Part shown: piece by piece, positions 53,237 to 63,906 of the stretch | How positions within the stretch are numbered: position 1 is the first letter of the stretch | Layout: every line of letters starts with the position of its first letter | From: Hydra vulgaris | Lineage: Eukaryota; Cnidaria; Hydrozoa; Anthoathecata; Hydridae | DNA: 64,000 nt | NCBI RefSeq assembly: GCF_038396675.1 | Contig: NC_088924.1 | Coordinates: 37,483,501 to 37,547,500 of the forward strand | Direction: 5' to 3' | The notes under the pieces: generated by a model | The model's database searches: none | What the model saw: the letters and a program-made list of their open reading frames with translations, nothing else | What the model was told of the DNA's origin: nothing | Made by a program: the position numbers and the translations under genes

Positions 53237-55212
53237 TACTATTTTACTTTACTTAAGAGTGTGAAATAAGCAGAGTAACAGAGATGCATCTGGAAAAGCA
53301 GCACGTAATACACCTCTTTCTGTCATGTCTTTGTCTGTCATGATAGCATTAGTCTTAGACCACAAAACATTGTTTCTCTGAAATGCTTCCACAAACCAAC
53401 TAAAAATAATTAAAAAAGAGTTTTATATTGTAATAAAAAACTTTTTCTATGCTAATCACATAACTTGAAATAGTGCAAAAAGAGGAAGTATCATCATGAA
53501 ACATCACTGGAGAATTCCAGAGTCTTGCAGAGTGTACTCCCTGGTTGTAATAAGAAAATAGGATTGCAGCTTTAGGTACCAGGATTGTGTTTTCCAATGT
53601 AAGCTACACAAGATGTTCTAAGTCACTATAGTACAGTAAATATTATACAAAATTTGGAGCATTTTTTGAGAATATTTATTCCTACATTACTAATGCATGT
53701 ATTGTTTGCCTACATAAATCAAACCTCAATGATTCTGCATCTTCATTTGTAAGTAAACCTACAGCGGCTACTTCACTTTCACCTATATAATAGCATTAAT
53801 AAAAATAAAAAAATTATCAATATTGCAAAATATATTGATAGTTTTTTAACTAAAACACAAAATACATAAAGCAGTATACTAACCAGCACTATCTTAACAA
53901 AGTATAATATAAACAACCATTCGAGTTTCTAAAAGTTTATATGTTGCATCCATACATATAAACTCAGGATATGCATTATATGCACTATGCATATATAAAT
54001 CTTGAAAAAAAATCCCTTTTAAAATCCCCTCTGGATCTGCTGAAACTTCAACATTTGCATCTAAAAATATATATTTAATAATATTTTTTATGTAAATAGT
54101 TTTTACTTCTTTTTGAGTACATGAAATATACTTTAAAAAAATTAGCATAATCTGCAAATTTATTTTTATGTTGAGCCATTACTAATTAAGAATTTTGGGT
54201 AAGTTTTACATCCATTTTTCCACACTTGTGTGGTTTGGATGGTTCTCCATAGTGATATATAAATGCCACTATCAAAGAGTTGAAGCAATTTTTACAACTA
54301 GATGACCTTCCTAACGTTAACATGAAGCAGGTTGTAATGAATTATATGTTAAGAATAGCAGGATAACCTAACCTGGTCCTGAATAGCTTATTTTAATTTA
54401 AAGTTTTTCAAAAAACATTTTTCATTAGCAATTTACGAGATAATTAAGTATTAAACTTGTTCATTCAACATTCAAATGCAAATAATTCTTCTCTATTTCT
54501 AGCACGCAAAAATGAGACTACTTTAGATACAACTATAGTTCTATTGTAATAACAAAGCTTTTAATAGAAACTGCTTGAATAAAAAACCTTTTTATAATGA
54601 TAAATTTGTCAAATAAAAATTATTTTAAGCATTATGGGCAACATTTTTTCAAACATTGTATGTCTATCAGCATTAACTTTTAACCATATTTTATGACTAT
54701 CTGCATTTTTTAGGCGCATTAAATTTCAATATATTCATAGATTAATAGTAAACATAGCAATAACAGTGCAAAAGCATTTTAAAGACTACTTACTATATTT
54801 TTCTTTTAAAGTTGTCACAAAGGTTGTGATATCATTTCAGCTATCATTTTTGTGAGATAAAGCAGCAATATTCGACATATCTCTAAGAGTTATAACTTTG
54901 CCTGTTGAATTAATTAATTCCTTTTGTAGCAGCTTTTTATTTGGTTTTAAATTCATCAACTCTTTAGCTTTATGAATAGCATAGTCTGGAAGCTTTTGTT
55001 GATTAGGCAGGTGTTTATAGAGAATCTGATGGATTTTAAAAAGAAGATTTGAAAAAATAACAAAAATCAAAGTTGTTTATCTGTGAGAAATACAATCAAG
55101 TAATATGAAGAAGTATGATAAAATAAATAAACTTATAACTTACTTCAGAAACTTCATGATTGTGATTATTATCCATCTCTTGCAAAACTAATGACTGTCC
55201 ATCTTCAGATGC

Positions 55213-55335
55213 TTTAAAATGCAGATAGAAAGGACAGTCTTTTTTAAAATGCAGGTAGAAAGGACAATCTTTTTTAAAATGCAGGTAGAAAGGACAGTCT
55301 TTTTTAAAATGCAGGTAGAAAGGTCTTTTTTAAAA
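55213..55335 (-). repeat. 30-bp in-frame tandem repeat in the MULE DNA-binding exon
   Basis: Three full 30-bp copies and a fourth with a 4-bp gap. On the coding strand each full copy reads KDCPFYLHFK, so the array is an expansion of the CPF-LHFK part of the zinc-binding motif. One or two base differences separate the copies. Confidence 0.9.
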
Positions 55336-55338
55336 GTT

Positions 55339-56119
55339 CTATAATAATTAGAACAATTTTAACCATTTTAAACATTTTAACTAGAAAATCAGACAAGAAT
55401 ATATATTAATAGCAAACTAACTAATATAAAGTAAACTTCTAATAGTTGTTATAACATATAATAATAATAAGAATGTATATTTGCTGTTTGATTGAGTTGA
55501 TATTTAGCAACTTGATATTTTGCACCTGAACTTTTTTGTTTTGTTTTTTGATTTTTTAAATTTGTTTTATAATCATTGCCTGCCCTAACCAAAACCATTT
55601 GATATGCTCCCTTCCTGTTCTCCTTAAATCAATTGATGTGTGTACACTCCATACACCTTCTTTCTAAGTCAGTCTAATAAGTGACTGGGGCTGATATTTG
55701 ATTGGTGCTGGGTTTGATAGAACATGGCCGGGGCCAGGTTTATGACCAGGGTTGCATTTATATTGATTGATCCTATAAGCATACTTTTTAAAATTAAAAT
55801 TCATGTTATATTTTATACAAATGTGTATATATCATCATCATCATTATTATCTCCTGAAGACTTAGGGTGGTTTTACTATTCATAAGGAAGGGGGGCTCAG
55901 AGAGGGCTAAAAAAAATAAGATAAAAAATTATCTCACTTCTGCTCAGGGCTCTCAGTGGCTAGTGAACTTTGACTCAGATAAAATAACGATAACAAATAG
56001 CTTTTTCAGCTAATCGTGATTGCAATAATCTAGATCTTCCTTTATATACGAACAGTAATTAACTCTATGAGTCATTTACCTTGTCTCTTCTAGGATTATC
56101 TCATTTTTCTGATCTTTTC
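55339..56119. other. Stretch without recognised genes
   Basis: Slightly less AT-rich than the surroundings at 55660-55760 and 55850-55960. Upstream exons of the MULE gene may lie here but none could be identified. Confidence 0.4.
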
Positions 56120-56440
56120 TAGAAACCATAAATCAAATCAATTGCAAAACTAGCATCTGTAAAGGTTGCATCTTTTTATTGTGCTTGTCACTTTCTTACT
56201 CCTGGATCTATTCTTTATCTCTATAAATCTCTAATCAGTCTTCGTATGGAATTCTGTTGTTATATCTACGGCAGATCTTAAAATAATACCCTTTCTCTTT
56301 TACATAAGGCGCCAAAATGCATTGCAAACATATTTGGACCTGCTCTTGCAGACAATCTCTTACCATTGTCAAATGTAATGTTGCTTCTCTTTCTCTTTTC
56401 TGTAAATAATATAGTTGCTGCTCCAAAGAGCTAATATCTC
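56120..56440 (+). pseudogene. LINE reverse-transcriptase C-terminal fragment
   Basis: The plus strand reads KLASVKVASFYCACHFLTPG, SILYLYKSLISLRMEFCCYI, then APKCIANIFGPALADNLLPL and SNVMLLLFLF in shifted frames. The pattern (K-AS-K-..FLTPESILYLYKS-IRP-MEYC then the HRR-VASLSLFYKY region) is that of the C-terminal part of non-LTR reverse transcriptases of the CR1/L2 type, recalled rather than searched. It is about 100 codons with stops; no ends seen. Confidence 0.65.
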
Positions 56441-57615
56441 GTGTGCTATCTACTAAAATTAATTCTTGTGTTATTCGTTATTTAATTATGTATCATCATT
56501 TTACTCGGTTCCTAACACCCTATTCACATGAGCGATGTTTGGCGGAACATTATTCCAGAAGATATGTTACTTCAAAATGTTCCTTCCAGCATTCACACAT
56601 AAAATCAGCTTGATGATATAATCACTTAAACAGTCATTAACTTATGTAATCAGAATTAAATCGTCATAATAGAACGATTTTCTCTTAAATAAAGTTATAC
56701 TAAATTATTTTTCTTTAGCGTTAAACAGTTTTCCATATAACTTTGTTTCAAATAATTAATATCAAGAGGTCAAATGAAATGCCCATAGCCTGGTGGATTT
56801 TTTGACAAACCCAAAGTTTTCAAGCTTTAGGTTGGTCAAAAAGACTTGGCTTTAAAATAAAAAAAAGGATTTGAAAGACTGGAAACATGAGCGATTGAAG
56901 AAAATTTTGCAGAAGTGAAATTTTAGGAATTAATTAATTATAAAACTTCGATTTGATGACTCAGATAGCTCCATAATAATATATATAGCAGACGACTCAA
57001 GGTTTTTTTTTCAATTTTTCATACACCACTTTTAATCAATTTTGACAATATAGTATAGTGGGCTATCAGCAGGAGCAATGAGAGGGGCGAAAGGCAGCAG
57101 ATGTTCAAGAGGCGCCATAAAATAAGAAGATACATAAAATACAAAGTTCCTCAATGATTATAAATGAAAATTTTGAAAAATTGAAGCGCTAAGGCTCTCG
57201 ACACCCCTGACCGTAGGCGATATAGCACTGAATAATAATGAGTTTCCTATGACTATTTGAAAATGGTCATGGAAATCAAGGAAAAGTCTTATTTTGTGTT
57301 ATTCATTTTTCATTCAAATTATTCATTTACTTATTAGTTTTAGAACATACTAATACTTTAGGCAAAGTTTTGTTAATAGATTACAGATGCTTGCAAAATA
57401 TTTATCATCTGGGTCAAAAGAAATATATAAAAATTAGTGAGAAAATAAATGTTTAATTTACAAAGTTATTTAAATTTACAAACTTATTTATTTGAACAAT
57501 TTTTATTATATATAAATTAACAAACACGTGATTATACCGTACATACTACTGATAAAGGTTTAAACAGTAATACAATATTGTTAATTATACTATTATTTAT
57601 ATTTATTGGTTCCTT
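56441..57615. other. AT-rich stretch with an inverted partner of a downstream repeat
   Basis: GGATTTGAAAGACTGGAAAC at about 56869 (within 56853-56910) recurs in inverted orientation twice at 57755-57850. No gene recognised. Confidence 0.45.
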
Positions 57616-57618
57616 TCA

Positions 57619-57987
57619 TTAAGATATTTAGCAATAATTATATTATTAAACCATATATATTAGATTAAGCCAGACAATCATCACAATGATGAAGCATAAG
57701 CTTCTTATTGCAAACTCTACTTTATTTTAATAATATCTTCATGATATTCACAAATCTCATGTTTCCAGTCTTTCAAATCCTTTTTTTTATTTTGTTCAAA
57801 ATTTTCTTCAATCGCTCATGTTTCCAGTCTTTCAAATCCTTTTTTTTATTTTAAGATATTTAGCAATAATTATATTATTAAACCATATATATTAGATTAA
57901 GCCAGACAATCATCACAATGATGAAGCATAAGCTTCTTATTGCAAACTCTACTTTATTTTAATAATATCTTCATGATATTCACAAAT
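57619..57987. repeat. Recent direct duplication (about 136 bp, offset 232 bp)
   Basis: 57619-57755 and 57851-57987 appear identical (begin TAAGATATTTAGCAATAATT, end GATATTCACAAAT). Between them a 37-bp word, CTCATGTTTCCAGTCTTTCA and following, occurs twice. The second copy overlaps the 3' end of the Harbinger-like gene. Confidence 0.92.
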
Positions 57988-58365
57988 GTGGTGAAGAGTG
58001 ATGCAAGCATTAATAATTTTTGTACCAAAGTTAATATCAAATTCCATATGCTTGCAAATGACATAGCCAAGCTTTAAAATGTCCAAAAGCATTCTCAACC
58101 ATTCTTCTAGCTTTTTGAAGATCATTAAGCTCCAAATGCTCAGTACATCAATCTTGCTGATTGATGTACTGCAAGCCAGTCGTAATTCATTATATGTTTT
58201 TCTTGATTCAGTTAGTTTAATGGCTTTTTTATATCTCACACAGACATCAAGAAAATTTAGCCATTTATTTTCAGATGTGTCTGCTTCTATGGATGGTCGA
58301 ATTCCTTTAAGTGGCTGTGTTATGTGATTTTGTGATGTAATCAATTGTTTCATCAATTCAGTCAT
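57949..58365 (-). pseudogene. PIF/Harbinger nuclease C-terminal fragment (DDE_4-like)
   Basis: An ATG frame of 138 codons. The last third reads EEWLRMLLDILKLGYVICKH then MEFDINFGTKIINACITLHH and ICEYHEDIIK, matching the DDE_4 C-terminal block (ENAFG-LK-RWR ... ACC-LHNICE) including the acidic context near the end. The first part (MTELMKQLITSQNHITQPLK) resembles the linker of the accompanying Myb-like protein rather than nuclease, suggesting a rearranged fragment. No termini found. Confidence 0.55.
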
Positions 58366-58808
58366 TTATGCTTGCATGATGGATTGGATTCAGGTTTTAT
58401 TTCTGATATAGGAGTTGCCATTCTTTTCTTTTTTGTTATTGATTTTTTTAATTTTTTTTATTTAGTTCGCTGACTTTGATTTTAACTTTGTCCTTCAGTG
58501 TTTGATTTACACGGTTAAATGTTTTATTCAATGTTATTTGTATTATATATAATAATTCTCCGCATAGCGTCATGTATAATAACAAAGTTCTTAATTCAGC
58601 TTTCTTCTCTTCATAACTAACTTACAAAAACATAAACACAATGCGCATAACTAAAGTCCTTATCAGTCATTAGCATAATGACCGTAATTATCTACAATAC
58701 GTAACAACATATATGTAATCAAATATGGCGTATTAAACACCCAGCATTGATCCTGGTCAAAATATTATTTTTGGTCTTATGCACAATGATTAACACTCTT
58801 TAGCAGAC
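58366..58808. other. AT-rich stretch, nothing recognised
   Basis: No coding pattern supported. Confidence 0.45.
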
Positions 58809-59062
58809 AGCAATATGACTTACAGCGTCAATTATAGTTTTTCAATATATTGACTTAATTATTTGTTGATTTCCAGCTTACCAATTAATCAATAAATCAG
58901 AAAATGTAATGTAAATAAAAAACCACAAAAATTCTAAATCAATGATTTATAATTTTTTACATTAAACTTTCTGATTTAATGATTAATTTGTAACCTGAAA
59001 ATCAACGAATAATTAATTCAACATATTGAAAAACTATAGTTTACGCTGTAAGCCATATTGCT
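58809..59062. repeat. 254-bp foldback element with about 105-bp arms
   Basis: The left arm begins AGCAATATGACTTACAGCGT and the right arm ends with the complement ACGCTGTAAGCCATATTGCT. The arms pair over about 105 bp with scattered mismatches around a short loop near 58935. A smaller hairpin (ATATTATGTTTTCAACC and complement) follows at 59064-59112. Confidence 0.88.
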
Positions 59063-59410
59063 GATATTATGTTTTCAACCATTGATTTAATCAGAGGTTA
59101 AAAACATAATATGAGACTATCAAACACAAAATTGCAACCCCTAAATATGCTTCAAATAATACAATTTTTAATGTGTAGTACTTAAATGGATAGAAGAACA
59201 CAGGCAAAATGGAGCACAGTGATTTCTAAATCAATTTGTCTTATATCATATAAGATATATGATAAATCACCATAATGCCCATTTGCATCTCCACATCTAA
59301 TCAGCTTTTCATTTTATCTAACATTTTTATTAAACATTAACAAAAGTATTATTATCATTAATAAGATTATTGTGTGGGTTAAGATTAGGATTGCAATACT
59401 GCAATACATG

Positions 59411-59464
59411 CAAATTTTGCATGTACTGTTCAGATTGCAATCTGAACAGTACATGCAAAATTTG
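59411..59464. repeat. Perfect 54-bp palindrome
   Basis: Arms of 27 bp with no spacer, CAAATTTTGCATGTACTGTT outward from 59411 and its mirror to 59464, centre TTG/CAA at 59437/59438. Confidence 0.95.
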
Positions 59465-59589
59465 TTTATATGTTGCTTATCTAAATATCATTACGCTAAT
59501 GAATAGTGCGCATAGTTACACCTAATGTTCTTGTTGTTAATGACGGTTCTGTATTCTGTAAAATACACCATTTCTTAGTTTTTAAGTAG

Positions 59590-60135
59590 TTTCTAGACTT
59601 TTGAATGCGCGGTTATATATTCCATGCGGTCTTTCGAGTGAGGTCAGCAAGCAAATTAGAGCTGATATATTATTATTTTCGAAAAGAATTGATGTTGTTC
59701 ATTGTTTAAAGTAGAAAATTTAAATAATCGTTTATTTGTTGTTGGTTGTTTTTATTTTTCTAATTTTTATAGCCTGTTTTCATTTTTAGAAGAAGTTAGA
59801 AATAAAATGTCTGGTAAAATAGTTTTTTTAGTACTATCTAAACATGAATACTGTAATTTATCTAATCTTCTAAATATGAATACTGTAATTTAATAGTGAA
59901 AGTGTCGTTTCACTTTCTTTTTTAATAAAGAACTTTCTAGGCTTTTCTAAAAGCCTTTCTTTACTCCACGCGGTCTTTCAAGCTAGGTCTTCCAGCCGAT
60001 TAGAGCTGATAAATTTTTAGTTTCAAGAGGAACTGATGTTGTTCATTGTTTAAAAACTAAAATTTGTTTGTTGTTCGTTGTTTTTATTTTTCTGTTTTTT
60101 TTTAAAAGAAGTTAAAACTAAAATGACTGGTAAAA
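59590..60135 (+). promoter_or_regulatory. Tandemly duplicated promoter/first-exon block
   Basis: 59620-59818 and 59967-60133 are diverged copies. Shared words in order are CGCGGTCTTTC or GCGGTCTTTC, TTAGAGCTGATA, AACTGATGTTGTTCATTGTT (one change in the other copy), TTTTTATTTTTCT, and AGAAGTTARAA.TAAAATG. Each block ends in a short start exon: ATG TCT G then GTAAAA at 59807-59813, and ATG ACT G then GTAAAA at 60123-60129. They therefore look like two alternative promoters with alternative start exons for the downstream micro-exon gene. No TATA or other element is assigned. Confidence 0.6.
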
Positions 60136-63100
60136 AATTTTTTTTTAGTACAATGTTTCTTTTTTAGTAAAGTGTTTCAGTTTTGTCTTACAGTATTTTT
60201 AGATCAATTTAAGCAAGTATTTTTCATTTTTTAGAGCAGTTAAAAGAAGCTGAAGGCCTTTTTAACAAGTATATAGTGTATAGTAGTTTACTTATAGTTT
60301 ATATTAGTAACATAGTTATATTAGTTTATTTATAGTTTATATTAGTTTATATAGTAGTTTATTTATAGTTTATATTAGTTCAAGTTTATTTATTGTTTAT
60401 ATTAGTAAGTTTATTTATAGATTATAGATTAGGATTAATGAGAATACAAATTTTTTTTTAGACAGGCTAGCTGACAGCGACTTAAGTTAGTTTTATCATT
60501 TAGATTTTATTTGAGTACAAATGTAGCATTAGCAATTTTATTGTATATAATTTTATCTCAATTTTTATTTTTAGACAGACAGGTAGAACTCAGTAAGGAC
60601 TTAGATTTTGTAGATTTAAAAACTTCTTTCGAATATTCTTTTAAAGCATTGAAAATGTTTTAAATATTTTAATAAACTTTGTCATTTAGGTGTGGTAGCA
60701 TCATCAGTTGGTGCAAATAGTAATGTCTTTTATTTTATTTTACAGCAAATAGTAATGTTTTTTAATTTATTTTAAAAAGAATCAATAAATATTGTTTATT
60801 TAAACATAATCATCAGGATAAAATAGATAAGACAGATAACATAGCTTTTTTATTTAATATTTTTTTATTTAGTTATAACTTCAGTTGCACCAGCCACAAC
60901 AGGTAATTTCGTACATTTATTTTAATATACTTAAATTACATTTGTTACTTAACTTTTCAAGCAATAAATATTGTTTATTTCAACATTATCGTCAAGATTA
61001 TATAAATAAACTTTTTATTTGATAATTTATTTTAGTTGCTTCTGGATCAACTTTAAATAATGGTAACTCATTAATTCATATTTTATTATAGATAAATGTA
61101 GATAAAAAAATGTAAGTTGGAAATTTTTGTAGATTTAAAAGCAGTAAGCTTTTTTCTAAAGGTTCTTTCTATTTTTGGATTAAATCCACTATCACTACAT
61201 TTGTTCTATGTAATGTATTCTATGTAATATTTTATATAATGTACTTTAATAATTTTTGAAATTAAATTACACCAGGTTGTAGAAAATAGTTATAGTTTAA
61301 TGATAAGGTTGCAGACTGTTAAAGCAGATTATAGATCTTTGATCTATTTAATCTATTTAATAACCAACTACCAAAGGGAAAATTTAATATCAGTTGTTTG
61401 TTTGTTTTTCTGTTTAGTTGACAACAATGAAGAGAGAGGTAGTATGTTTAAAAGGATTTTTATTTTTTTATAAAGTAATGTTTTTTAAAATATTGTTGTT
61501 GACTTAAAAGTAAAACAGTAGGTTTTTATAATTTTATACAATAAGCCCAAGAACTTAGGTAATACTTAAAATTATATTGTCAATAATAGAGAAGAAATTT
61601 AAAATTCTCAATAAGCAGCTTCTTATTATTTTACATCAAGTTAGTTTAATTAAAATTTATTTTCTTTAGTTGATCAAGAGAGAGCTAATAAAGGTATTAG
61701 TTATCACCTTTTATCTGACTTTACTTTTCTTTTTATTATCACTCTTTATTATTATTAAATTTGATAGGTGTTTACTTGAGATTAGTATCATTACTATTTG
61801 TAAATATCCTTGATGTAAGATCTTTATTCAGAATAAATTTGATTTGATTTGATTTGATTTATATTAGTTTAGTGAATTTATTTTTAAAAAGTTAAGTAGA
61901 TATTTTAACGTCTATACATTTAAGTGGTTTTATTGTTTAGACACAGAATTGAAGACTGAAATAAGTCAGTGTTTTTGCTATTAGATAATCGTTAATAGGA
62001 ATTTGTTTATTTGTACTGTAACTGGAATTTTAAAACTTCAAGTACTTAAGATTTATTTTCTTTTTTCTTTTAGGAGAGTTGGAAAAAAAACTAAGTATAA
62101 ATTATGTGATTAGTATAGTTAAATAAAGCATTTATATATGTACACTCAGTAGTCCAAGTCAGTTGTCACATTTTAGAAATTGTCCAGGAGAGAGTAAATA
62201 GTAAAATAATTAGTCTTTATTGGCTTTTTTATTCTTGATGGTTAAATTTATGTTTTATTTAATTTGTCTAATTTAATTTGACTTGAGGCACATAAAATAT
62301 AATTTTGACAAAAATAAAAAGTTAAATAAAAAAAGTGAAAAGTCATTTCTGAACTACAGACTTTTTTCCTTTGAACATTGTGGGGACAACAGACCCTTTA
62401 TATTGACCAAACTTTGTTTCACATTGTTGCAGGAAAACAGTCTTTATACCTATGTAGATACTGAAAAACTAAAAAGGTCTCATACATAACTCATTTTCAC
62501 AAAAAACTGGATAACCGACCTTTGTCTTCTGAGGTACAAATATTAAAATTTAAAGTTTATTTTAGTTTAGTTTTTATTAGTTTTAGCTTCAGTTATCTTT
62601 TTTCTTACTTTAGACAACTTCATGGAAGAAATGAGGGGAATAGGTAAAAAAAATTATAGTTATATATTTATTTATATGTAAATATAATTCTATCAATTAT
62701 TCTGAGGTATATTGTGTCTTTAGTGTCTGGTAGAAGCATAACTGGTAGGGCTGTGTTTTAAATTTTATATATTTTTTTACGGAGAAATATGTGTAATAGG
62801 TGAAGGAATTATTTAATAAAAATATGACATTTTAAAACTGTTTGCATTTTACTCATATTTTTATTAAAATTAAATTTCTCACAAGTTTAACTCTTTTTAA
62901 TTTACTTTTTTTAAATTTATTTTTAGCATCCTATTCATCCTGTGAAAATGGTGAGGTTATGCTTTATATTTTGATTAAAAAAAATTGTCAATATTTTTAA
63001 ATTTTATTATATCCTTCTATTTGTAATTTTAGAGTCGTTAACATTTGAGGAATACAAAAGATATCGCTCCCAACACCCAGGGCCTCTCTCGGAGAGGTCC

Positions 63101-63232
63101 TTCAATAAGTGGCAAAGTAATGGCGGTATGGATGAGCCATCCTTCAAATGGAGGGCTCATCCATACCGGGGTGTTGGGAGACATCAAAGAAAAAACAGCA
63201 ACCAAAAGCTTGTAAATGTCTTCTATCAGTGA
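59807..63232 (+). CDS. Micro-exon gene, about 13 phase-1 exons plus a 200-nt terminal exon
   Basis: Candidate exons with AG/GT borders: start exons ending 59813 or 60129; then 60462-60485, 60575-60592, 60690-60719, 60746-60751 (6 nt, weakest), 60873-60902, 61036-61062, 61418-61438, 61670-61693, 61941-61964, 62074-62094, 62614-62643, 62724-62744, 62927-62950, and a terminal exon 63033-63232 ending TGA. Every internal exon is a multiple of three and open with a two-base lead, so all introns are phase 1. Junction codons begin with G or A, so no splice combination makes a stop. Peptides include RLADSDL, VVASSVGAN, ASGSTLNN, DQERANK, TELKTEI, NFMEEMRGI; the last exon starts SLTFEEYKRYRSQHPGPL and is basic. 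No signal peptide or known domain is seen. A further AG...GT segment at 60235-60268 (QLKEAEGLFN) does not keep phase. Function unknown. Confidence 0.72.
60281..60425. repeat. Minisatellite of GTTTATTTATAGTTTATATTA units in an intron
   Basis: About six imperfect units of roughly 21 bp built from TTTATTTATAGTTTATATTA, between the start exons and the first clear micro-exon. Confidence 0.85.
63067..63180. repeat. Foldback sequence inside the terminal coding exon
   Basis: CTCCCAACACCC at 63067-63078 pairs with GGTGTTGGGAG ending at 63180, and GGTATGGATGAGCC near 63125 pairs with GGGCTCATCCATACC near 63154-63168. A smaller hairpin CCTCTC/GAGAGG lies at 63083-63100. Most of the exon's coding sequence is thus part of one large imperfect hairpin. 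Confidence 0.88.
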
Positions 63233-63398
63233 AGATATTTATAACTTTTTTGTTGCCGTTTTTTCTTCGGTGACTTATTTTTATTTTTTTTAATTTTGTA
63301 ATTTTTTTTTTTAAATTTGTAATTTCTTTTTATAATATATTATTGTATATTTGGTTTGTTTTTGTCTTTTTTAATTGAAATTTTATTTGTTTTTCACC

Positions 63399-63404
63399 AA
63401 ATAA
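63399..63404 (+). promoter_or_regulatory. Possible polyadenylation signal
   Basis: AATAAA about 170 bp beyond the terminal-exon stop codon, in a 3' region without other coding signs. AATAAA is common by chance in such AT-rich DNA. Confidence 0.45.
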
Positions 63405-63758
63405 ACTTAAATATAGTTAAATTGATTCACTACCCAATCATCATAATATGATGCTACATTCTATTTGTTAAAAATAATTAATTGGTAGTGTAGTTTATTA
63501 ACAAACACTGCTTTTAAAATTTACTATAAGCCAAGACTATTTAGCTATATAAATGCAATTTATTTATATCTATTTGATTTTTTATCTTTAATGTTTTTAG
63601 TTTAGTTCTTTGAAGCATTTGTTTTTTTGCTTTTTAATTAAAATATTTTAAATCTATTGTTATGTCTTTTAAATTTAACTAAAGTTTACTAAAAGCCAAC
63701 GTGTGAAATAACGTCGTAAAACAACACTGACAAGTTGCATCATGACAGCAGTTTAAGT

Positions 63759-63906
63759 ATGACAACAGGCTACCGAAAAGCAGGTAAATTGTATTCCAGT
63801 TGTTTTTTTTTTGTTTTGTTATGTTTTTCTTTTATGTCTACTTATCTGTTACAATTTTTATTTTAGGTTTGTCATATGACGCATTAATGCAATATAAAAG
63901 ATCAAA
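63759..63906 (+). CDS. Start of a second short-exon gene (partial)
   Basis: An ATG at 63759 begins a 25-nt coding segment (MTTGYRKA plus G) ending at 63783 before GTAAAT, again phase 1. After TTTTAG a second segment, 63867 to about 63906, reads LSYDALMQYKRSK and ends before GTTTAC or runs on. LSYDALMQYKR resembles LTFEEYKRYR at the start of the terminal exon of the upstream gene, suggesting a paralogue or a repeat of its end module. The rest lies beyond the window. Confidence 0.45.

Noticed and set aside
55213..55335. CRISPR-like array
   Set aside because: The repeats are contiguous 30-bp coding units without spacers, in a eukaryotic transposase gene.
60194..60216. Possible 23-nt micro-exon after CTTACAG
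   Set aside because: Good acceptor and donor but ends in phase 0, which breaks the frame of all later exons.
60235..60268. Additional micro-exon reading QLKEAEGLFN
   Set aside because: AG and GT borders fit, but its 34 nt would change phase from 1 to 2 and the next exon would then hit a stop. Not counted among the supported exons, though it could belong to an alternative transcript.
62177..62193. Possible 17-nt exon (KLSRR-like) between the 62074 and 62614 exons
   Set aside because: Not a multiple of three and inconsistent with the uniform phase 1 of its neighbours.
62283..62489. 68-codon open frame inside an intron of the micro-exon gene
   Set aside because: Lys/Asn-rich, no domain, and splice borders that fit it (62433-62476) are not in phase 1; probably chance in AT-rich DNA.
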